This document shows positions 56,195 through 64,000 of a stretch of DNA of 64,000 nucleotides, in pieces. Under the pieces are notes generated by a model. That model searched no databases and was not told the DNA's origin. It worked only from the letters and a program-made list of their open reading frames with translations. Source of the stretch: Trichoplax adhaerens. Its lineage: Eukaryota; Placozoa; Uniplacotomia; Trichoplacea; Trichoplacidae. The stretch is from contig NW_002060943.1 of the NCBI RefSeq assembly GCF_000150275.1, positions 7,758,066-7,822,065 on the forward strand, given 5' to 3'. A program made the position numbers and the translations under genes. Position 1 is the stretch's first letter, and every line of letters begins with the position of its first letter.

Positions 56195-58572
56195 TCATTT
56201 TACTCTTTTATTAATAGGATTAGCAAATCTCTTATGCATATGATTAAGTACATTAAGAAATATATCGCTACACGAGTACATCTTCGCCCGACTAGATCTT
56301 AGCATATAAATGCTATCCATTATAGCAATGCCAAAGATCAGAAAGAATTTTTTGAAACCGGGTACGTATTCAAGATTAGTTACTACAGCGAACAAGAAAG
56401 AAAGTAATTTAGTTATAGCCTCATAAATGCCACCTAAAAGATGTTGAAATCTTACGTATTTCTCTTGATTGACTCCATCTTTCCATACGATACCGAATGG
56501 AGTAATACCATCCTCGCGGAAGTTAACCAAAACCAACAAACAAGTAGAGTCTTTGGATTCTCCCATGTAAAAATCCCAATCCTTGAAAGTATTTAAAATT
56601 TTTGGTACCATTGCAGATGCACCTTTCTTAAAGACGCTAACACGATCAGGGCTATTTTCTTCAAGGTATCCCAATAATTTCTTCATGTAGACTAGAAATG
56701 GGATAGAAAATTTCAAATGATTGTCGTTGTGATTAATTATTAGCTATACCGTATAATTTAATTTAAAGTAATTGATAATATAATAGTTGGCAGAACACTA
56801 ACACTACCATTAACATTAATTCTTAATAAAATGGAAGTACTAATTACTGCACATATAGCACTATGAGTATGCAATCTTTACAAAAAGAGCGTCACCTCTT
56901 TCCTGAAAATATGTACAGTACATAGAGATAAATAACCTCTATGAGCTACTATACAGTGCACCTTCCGAAGTTTGAACTCTTAGGTGGATTACTAAAGACT
57001 CATGATGGTATCCGAAAAAATTATTAAACTACTATTCCACTTCGATTAACACTCGAACAAGTGGTAAAGAATTAGTGTAACTAGCTTTATAATCCGGTCA
57101 GAAGTTATGCATCAGTAGCAAAATATCGCGTTCACTATACAGAGTGCATGAGTCCATTTCTACTCTAAGCATTTTCATCTAAATGATACATCTGGAAACA
57201 TCTTCACCACAAGTATTAGAATCAATCAACAGCCATTCTAACCTTTAATGTAAGATTGAAACTCTTTCTTAGTGAGATCTATCTTCTCTAATCGATTGGC
57301 AAGAACGAAGTTAATTCCACTAACACTGCTAGCCTCACTTGTTTCATCAGCCACCTCTGCAGATGCATTACCACCAATCGCTGATTCAGGAATATCAGTG
57401 ACTTCTGATGTCATCTACAAAACACGAACAAGCACCTTGGAATTTACTAACACTAAAACATTGGCTTAGTGTATGCAAAATTGTTTTAAAATCAATTCGT
57501 TTTCTATCTTAACCGGTGCCACCTCAACTCTGTAGTACACTTTAACCGTTTTAAACCAACATAAGATATGACATGAATATGTATAGACACTACACCATCG
57601 TACAAGTACAAAGGGTCATTGCACTTATTTTATTTCAAGTACCATACCTTGCCTTCAATTTCGTAATACAAATCATCTTTTAATACGTATGGAATACCGT
57701 CGGAAAAAATTTCTTGATCTAGAATTTCAATTAAATAAGCGTATTTTACCTCCAGTCGTTGAAGAAAGTCAAACAAATAATCTTTAAATAATGTCGAGTG
57801 ACGCAGAGTATACTACATCACCATCAATATATGAAGGTTAAAATGAGAGTAAATTATGATGCAAGATTTCAATCACGTCAATCAAGTTGAGAAAGAATAT
57901 AAATTATAGATTTCAGGAAAAAGAAACATCTTGATTCACTGAGATCGAAGGGGTTTTATGAGAATATTTCATTCTCGATGGTCAGGCTAACTGATGAACT
58001 TTAGTTTTAATAGTTTTAATTTAGGACGATAAAATGTAATCCTCAGTATCTCTAATCTAGTGCACATTACAGAGGATCACTACAGAATTTTCAGATAGAT
58101 TTCTGATCCGACTATACCAGTGATACCTGTACGTACAAACAGGCATCGTACTGATTCATTTCGCAATCTACCGCATCATACGAATTGAAGTATGCTAATA
58201 TTAGCTATACTGTACTGTACGTACAGTGGAAGGATGGCTTACGTATTCGAAGCAAAACGGCTTTAATTGAAGTCTACTCTTCCTAATAATACAGTACGAG
58301 TATATCAACTTATTATTCTCTGCATATATCAAGAAAATAGAAACTAAACTTCGTCTATAGTAGAACACATCTAACATTAACGTCTTTCAGCTACATTTCA
58401 AGGCACGTTCAGTTTTACCCAGTAGCACTGTAGTCGATCGTAAAGAGTTGATAACAACGTTTCCAACTCACTAAAATGCGAAAATAATCACAAATACACC
58501 AGTCATTTCCTGCACAAAACTTTATTAGTGATACATTACCGTACCATTAAAAACGTCTTTGAAGACGATCAT
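56195..58572 (-). CDS. TPT1: Translationally controlled tumour protein (TCTP)
   Basis: TCTP is an abundant conserved cytosolic protein acting in growth control and as a chaperone-like and calcium-binding factor. The minus-strand exons are 58572-58545 (MIVFKDVFN), 57718-57648 (DQEIFSDGIPYVLKDDLYYE), 57414-57243 (AIGGNASAE, GINFVLANRL) and 56691 onward (YMKKLLGYLEENSPDRVSVF, NFREDGITPFGIVWKDGVNQ, EKY). Human TCTP ends two residues after the matching Glu, at EKC. Here a GTAAG donor directly follows EKY (exon end 56456), and a TAG/TAA acceptor-stop arrangement downstream would yield an EKY end. However, the frame stays open for 89 further codons to 56195. I list the longer span; the spliced, normal-length product is the more likely one. 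Confidence 0.92.
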
Positions 58573-59950
58573 TGTCGATTAAAGAAGGATTTGGAAGGCT
58601 TTGGTTCGAAATTGGAGTAACACTGAAGCCGCCACTAGCGCAACGACAGATATTTCTGAAAAGGAAGCTTTTGAAGGCGTGACGTCAGCATCATACCCAC
58701 GCGCTTACAAGCATGCGTACTTATCCACAATCCGCACAGTAAGACCGCAGGGAGCAGGGACTACTAAAAAAAGAAAGAGACGTTTGAATATTTGAAAGCA
58801 CGGTCGTGTACAAGTACAAGTACAGTACTGTAGTACTGTCATGGTCTCATGGACCAGAAATACCGTATGCTGTACCTTGCTTTTTACTTTTTAGAGACCT
58901 TTAAAAGAGTCTCTAATAATAATAAGGGTCTCTACTGTACTACTTGGATTGGACACTGAGTGGACACTCTCCTCGGACGGACAGACTTTTTACTTCAGGT
59001 GGCCGAAAATGTCCAAAAATAGCTACTCAGTAAGGATCTTCTGAATCTGTTTTCTAAATGGTATTAATTTAAATAACACTAGTGCAAACTCCCGTCGCTT
59101 TGCTGACTGTTTACGATAATGTGCTCATTTAACAGATAGTATTACCATTTGTCGTAGACCTGTCAGAGGTTCAGTAACTTTATACCGTGTACTTTAGAAA
59201 AAATCAGTCAATTCAGAATCGACTATCTCCATACTATTTAAAGTACAGTACTGCACTGTCATAATGAGGTGTTTGACACAATTTGTTGACGAAATTAGGC
59301 CAAATGTTTGTCCGTCCAGACTGTCCGGTCCGGTTTAGTCAATGTACTGTACATTGTATTGTGCAAAACTAACCTGGCAGCTAACATAATTTGCAGCATG
59401 GTCGCGTATCTCGATGCTTTCTCTTTTTTCGAGTAGTACTTGGTACTGTTTTACTCCACTAATACTGTACTGCACTTTATTTTTAGAATACAGTGGCCCA
59501 AAAGGGACAACTTTACAGAACAGAATCTGTACAGTTGTCCCTTTTGAGCCACAATATCAGAGGCTTGACTGTAACGGTACAGTACAGTAGATAGGGGGAG
59601 TACAGTATACTGTACAGTAGTACTGTACAGTACAGTTCAGCTATTTCAGTTGACCTCCACCAAATTCGGGGTCAGCAGGTTAATCAATATATAATTAATT
59701 ATTAATAATTAATTAATATAGAGATATATATAATTAATTAATAAACGCTCACTTGGGTTAAAATATTGCTTTGCAAAGTTGAGCAGTCTTTTATTCTTTC
59801 TGAAACCAATCCATATTCTTTTTTTCGTAGCAGAACGCGTATTACTGTATTACGTTGGAGGTGCAAACAACAACGGTTCAGTTGATAAATTAACAGTTAA
59901 ATAAAAAAGAAATAAGTTCAAATTACTAACTACTCGTATAAATTAATAAC
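58573..59950. promoter_or_regulatory. Divergent promoter region between TCTP and peroxiredoxin-5
   Basis: 1.4 kb between two opposite start codons. It contains CTGTAC patches (about 58807-58840, 59578-59640), GGTCTCTA/TAGAGACC words (58893-58935), GC-rich GGACGGACAGAC (58975-58986) and GTCCGTCC...GTCCGGTCCGG (59309-59332) clusters, and a 60-bp fold-back element at 59493-59552. An AT-rich TTAATTAA run lies at about 59685-59742. Promoter function is inferred from position. Confidence 0.5.
59493..59552. repeat. 60-bp fold-back element (imperfect inverted repeat)
   Basis: The left arm from 59493 (GTGGCCCAAAAGGGACAACT) and the right arm ending at 59552 are reverse complements over about 24 bp with two mismatches, separated by a short loop. 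The outer ends (CAGTGGC...AAAAG) resemble terminal repeats of Tc1/mariner-type miniature elements. The element lies upstream of peroxiredoxin-5. No transposase is present. Confidence 0.75.
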
Positions 59951-60430
59951 ATGGTTATCGCAGTCGGAGATAAGATACCATCGTACCGATTACAGCAAGG
60001 CAGTCCTGGCAATAATGTCGACATCGCTGAACTTGTTGCCAACAAGAAAGCAATCATATTTGGTGTTCCTGGAGCCTTCACTCCTGGCTGCCACAGATCG
60101 CACTTACCTGGTTATGTAGCTGATTACGATAAGATCGTGGCGAAAGGTGTCGATATTATCATTTGCGTATCTGTTAATGATGCTTTCGTCGTTGATGCTT
60201 GGGGAAAAAGTGTCGGAGCAGAGAACAAAGTAGTCATGCTAGCTGATCCAGTCGCTGCATTTACCAAGGCTATTGGAATGGATCTTGATGCTACACCAAT
60301 TTTAGGAAATATCCGTTCTAAGCGCTATTCCATGATTCTGTCCGACGGTGTACTTACAAACTTAAATGTCGAACCGGATGGTACTGGACTTACTTGTAGT
60401 TTATCCAACAGTATATTAAGTCAGCTTTAA
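59951..60430 (+). CDS. PRDX5: Peroxiredoxin-5 (atypical 2-Cys), single exon
   Basis: This thiol peroxidase reduces hydrogen peroxide, organic peroxides and peroxynitrite. One uninterrupted exon encodes 159 residues. Motifs are complete: VGDKIPSYRLQQGSPGNNVD, then FGVPGAFTPGCHRSHLPGYV with the peroxidatic Cys47, VSVNDAFVVDAWGK, and NVEPDGTGLTCSL with the resolving Cys near 149. The end SQL fits the C-terminal peroxisomal targeting signal known from animal PRDX5. No mitochondrial presequence precedes Met1, so this model predicts a cytosolic or peroxisomal form; an upstream exon could add one. It is the only intronless gene recognised in the window. Confidence 0.97.
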   Translation: MVIAVGDKIPSYRLQQGSPGNNVDIAELVANKKAIIFGVPGAFTPGCHRSHLPGYVADYDKIVAKGVDIIICVSVNDAFVVDAWGKSVGAENKVVMLADPVAAFTKAIGMDLDATPILGNIRSKRYSMILSDGVLTNLNVEPDGTGLTCSLSNSILSQL

Positions 60431-61654
60431 CAGTGGTAGTGAAGTCAGTGCTGCTATCGATTGTACGTATACTGCACTGTAGCTCAGTAGAATAGGCTAG
60501 CAAAATTCTGCTTTTGTACCGTGTCAAAGTTCCATTGTGATCAGTGTATAAGTTCGATGACAGCTGAATAGAATCTGCTCTGTTTTCGTTAATTGAAGAC
60601 AGAAGGAGTCTGTTGGTGCGAGTGAAAAGCCTTTATCAGTCTCTGAGTGTCATTTTTTGAATAGGTGTGTTTGCTGACAGCTACTTGCCGATGTCTCTTA
60701 ACTGCAATGAATCATCGTAGTTCTCTAATTTGTGTACGTTTCTGTTCAGCTTCAGCATTGACTGAAAGTACAGCATTGCAAGTACTGTACTCTTTTTACA
60801 TTGTTCATGTTGAGGAATTATTATAAATTGCGGACTATAATGCATCAAAATAAAAAATTAAAAAGTGAAACATTGAATCCAGATTACTGAGCATTTAATT
60901 GAAAATCTTTTAGCCAGCAATTTTAGATCAGCAGATCGGATCATATTACCGATCAAATTTATAAGTTGATAACAAATTATATACTGTAACATAGATTGCT
61001 ATACTGTATACTGTTCAGTACAGTAGAAGTAATTAAATCATCGTTAAACAGTCATCAACTCCTAATACACGCTATGCATCCTTGCCGTACAGTCTACAGT
61101 ACTGTACAGTACTGTACTATGCTGTACCAGGCTGGACTGAACACTTGACTAGGACGGTCGGACATTGGGCCACAGTCATACCGTCTAATACTGTACTGTT
61201 CCAAACACCTCTATTTTGTCATATTGTATTGTATATATTGTAATGTTAGTTAAGAGGATGCTACGTTCTGTAATTTGCTTATTTTTCTAAATGAAGTAAT
61301 ACTTCATTGAAATCGATTTTATGTTACTAAATTCTACTTGAAAGCGATTATATAACATAATTATAGTTCTTGAATTAGCAAAAGTGATCAAGAAAAATAG
61401 ACTCAAAAGATCCATACAGTAACTAATTTTTCGAGATTTTAGCCTCATTTGCTATAAAGCTCTGTCCGTCCGAGGGTGCCTTGTCCGTTCTGTCCGGTGT
61501 CCGTAGTCTGGATCATTTGCTGCAGCGCACTGTAGTCTCTGATGAGATGGTAGGTACGATTACACCTGATCCGGTAATTACACTTTACAAAAAAAAAAGA
61601 TCTACAATTCAAGATTGAAATCTGCTCGATGAAAGATCTCAAAAGATAGATAGG
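60431..61654. other. Intergenic between PRDX5 and COMMD2
   Basis: About 1.2 kb containing the PRDX5 3' UTR and the COMMD2 promoter. CTGTAC words lie at 61085-61120. GC-rich GTCCG clusters lie at 61151-61162 (GGACGGTCGGAC) and 61461-61505 (TGTCCGTCCG, TTGTCCG, TGTCCGG, TGTCCG), the latter within 200 bp of the COMMD2 start. The minus-strand frame at 61445-61642 overlaps this element and is not taken as a gene. Confidence 0.55.
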
Positions 61655-63713
61655 ATGCTCCTTACTCTATCAGATCAGCACAAGGATGACCTTCAGTATT
61701 TAACGACCGTTGACGTAGAAGGTTAGTACAAACCACATGAAAATTTCAATGCTATGTACTGTATCTTAGTACTACAAGCTTGAGTTAATAGTGTCAATCT
61801 TATTAACATGTTCTCCATGATAACCCGTAGTTAGTTATTACATCAATAATTATAATTAATATAGTATAATAGCTGACCGGTTAATGCAGTCTCCATACGT
61901 TATTGCTTATGAAGATTGCTAGCAACTGTAAATAGCTTACAACTATCGAACGCAATGGCATTTGTAGCCATTTCGTAGTGTCTTAGCTATTTAAGAATCC
62001 ACTCGTATATACTGTAGAACACTTAAATTGATCCAATCAATAATAGACGTTGTGTGACAAAATAACTATATTGCGATACCAATCAAATCAGTCGACAAGC
62101 GTAATTCGTCCAATAATTATAGGCTACTCTAGTATATACAGTACATTGACAAATTAGTTAAATAAGATTTATTATACTGTATGTAACTGCAAGTATATGG
62201 AGATAGAATAATCACCCCTAAAATCTACTGTACCGTATTCGTTTAAGGTCTAGCACTTTGGAAGAAAGATGCTATTCTAATGGATAGCATTTTGTAAACT
62301 TGCATGAATGTCTTATCAGAAGATATGTTAATAAACTAATTATATAAAATCCTTCATCTTTAAAATATATTAATCATTCGAATCGCTGTTCATAAACCAA
62401 AAGTTTTTGAAGAATTCTGTCAAATTGCCTGTGCTACTGTACAAAATGGTCTAAACCCTAAAGTTTACCAAACTGCAGCCCGTGAGTAAAGACTGTCAAG
62501 TTATAAATTTGCATAGGTGTAATAAATGTATGAGCTCATATCGAATTCACGTATCCAAAATTGTAGTACACTATTTGTGGGAAGTTCTGTATTTGTATGC
62601 TAGCAGCTGCAAATCAACAACATGTTGACTGCGTTTGATACAAATTGTTTTCCTTTCAGAAAAATTAAATGTCCCCTCAAATACGATCAAAAATAGCGTT
62701 GGTGGACTTGTACATTTATTATTAGAGAGTGCAAAACTCGCGGTGAGTAGTTGACAAACCCAATTTATGTTGATGTCGTCTTTATCAATTGGGCCGTGCA
62801 TATCTAGGCCTTTCATCTTATATGCGACGTTACCCTTTAAATTAATTAACAATTTAGCAATTGAAACGTTGTAATACCAGCTTGAACTATATTAGTTTAC
62901 GATACGATAGCAGGGAATTTGAAACCTTAAATATCTCACTTAAATACAATATATCCGCTCGCATGACTGCAGAAAATTAATAATTTTAGGCAGTTGATTC
63001 ACATAAATGATAATTTTTTGTTTGCTAGTTAAATGAGATCGATTTTCAGGATTCTGTCTTAACGCTAGGATTTAGTGAGGAGGCGAAAGAAACGTTACTG
63101 AAGGTATAGTAATAAAATCATATTCTTCTAAACAGTTCCAGCGATTCATACACTACCGTATTTATTAATGAGATACGAGTATATGCTAGCATTACTGAGT
63201 ATTTCATAATATAAAAATATTTTGATTAATTGTATTGAAAACTGCAGGCGTATAAGCAAACATTGGATGAGGTCAGGAAAAATCTATCGAACGTTTCGCT
63301 GTCTTTACCTCATTATCGAAACTTGGAATGGCGATTTGATGTGCAGGTTGACTAATATAATCAGTTGATTGCTATAAATTTATACTGTAGTAACTAGCGT
63401 TTAATATACATATTATAATCTACAAAATATTTTTCCAGGTCGCTAGCCGAGCCTTAAGGCAACAGGTCGAACCGCGCATAGTTTTCAAGTTAAATGTAGT
63501 AGAAAATGGTAAGATAGCGCTCCTTGTTTTCGTAAAAATATCAACGTATTGTTTGCCGTTAAATGCTTGCTTTTATGTTATGCAATAGATACCGTAACTA
63601 GCGAATTGTTACAAACTGACATCAATAATCTCGCGCACATGGTTTCGAAATTGGAAGCTGCACTTGCAGAGATGAAAACTAATCACTGCCGTCGAATTCT
63701 ACGTAACATCTAA
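61655..63713 (+). CDS. COMMD2: COMM domain-containing protein 2
   Basis: COMMD2 is a subunit of the ten-member COMMD ring in the Commander complex, which works in endosomal receptor recycling. Seven exons join in frame: 61655-61721 (MLLTLSDQHKDDLQYLTTVD), 62404-62481 (FEEFCQIACATVQNGLNPKV), 62660-62742 (KLNVPSNTIKNSVGGLVHLL), 63029-63103 (LNEIDFQDSVLTLGFSEEAK), 63248-63346, 63439-63508 and 63589-63713. The total is 198 residues against 199 in human. The C-terminal COMM domain is clear (LPHYRNLEWRFDVQ, VASRALRQQVEPRIVFKLNV), and the end EEMKTNHCRRxxRNI of human is matched by AEMKTNHCRRILRNI. The agreement in length supports the complete model. Confidence 0.97.
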
Positions 63714-64000
63714 TGTATCTCTTTCCTTCTGTACGAATATTTCTAAATGAATACAAGCAATGTATTAGAATTTATACATAGTTTTTAAAAATATTTCACA
63801 AAAGCCGTGGTTAAGTTTGATGGTATGGTTGTGATCAAAGTCAAAACTACTGAATATTCAAATGTATATCATAGTGCCCTGTAATTCCAAATATAAATCA
63901 TACTTTGAACTGCCAGATTACTTATTGTAGCACTACTCATGTAATTGTGTCTATTGTAGGTCTAAAATAATTATATTTTTATCCTTTATGTACAGTAATT
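63714..64000. other. COMMD2 3' flank
   Basis: AT-rich sequence after the COMMD2 stop codon, probably its 3' UTR. No other feature was seen before the window ends. Confidence 0.5.

Noticed and set aside
57272-57469. 65-codon plus-strand frame
   Set aside because: It is the complement of TCTP exon 3.
61445-61642. 65-codon minus-strand frame
   Set aside because: It covers the GTCCG promoter cluster of COMMD2 and has no protein-like features.

Overview
The window is intron-rich, AT-rich animal nuclear DNA. Nearly every gene is split by short GT-AG introns, and its proteins align by eye to metazoan families: YAP, BRCC36, INTS4, CFAP300, CFAP410, CEP63/DEUP1, ZNHIT1, COMMD2 and TCTP. A YAP with one WW domain, bilaterian-like gene content and small exons suggest an early-branching animal, and I favour a placozoan (Trichoplax/Hoilungia type). 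That assignment is inference; no taxonomic search was possible. There is no sign of prokaryotic operons, CRISPR arrays, phage or intact transposons.

Layout, with strand. (1) 1-7036 (+): 3' half of an ABCC/MRP-type ABC transporter. (2) 7037-13284: AT-rich DNA with a perfect 36-bp hairpin and CTGTAC-rich patches. (3) 13285-18428 (+): YAP/Yorkie, two coding exons around a 3.9-kb intron. (4) 20305-21338 (-): LIPT2 octanoyltransferase. (5) 23166-24650 (-): ZNHIT1. (6) 26961-29168 (+): UDP-glycosyltransferase. (7) 30642-37339 (-): INTS4, head-to-head with (8) 37742-40772 (+): BRCC36, which carries a convincing AT-AC (U12-type) intron. (9) 41208-43289 (-): CFAP300, head-to-head with (10) 44122-45223 (+): CFAP410. 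(11) 46073-50450 (-): CEP63/DEUP1-like. (12) 50451-54437: intergenic with CTGTAC palindromes. (13) 54438-55282 (+): an unrecognised gene. (14) 56195-58572 (-): TCTP, head-to-head with (15) 59951-60430 (+): peroxiredoxin-5. (16) 61655-63713 (+): COMMD2.

The genes are mostly housekeeping and do not form one pathway. Three neighbours (CFAP300, CFAP410, CEP63/DEUP1) all belong to cilium or centriole biology, and the first two share a divergent promoter with a possible RFX X-box. Several promoter regions carry short GC-rich GGAC/GTCCG clusters that stand out from the AT-rich background. Exon boundaries below were derived by hand from reading frame, splice sites and remembered family sequence, so they are models and not transcripts.
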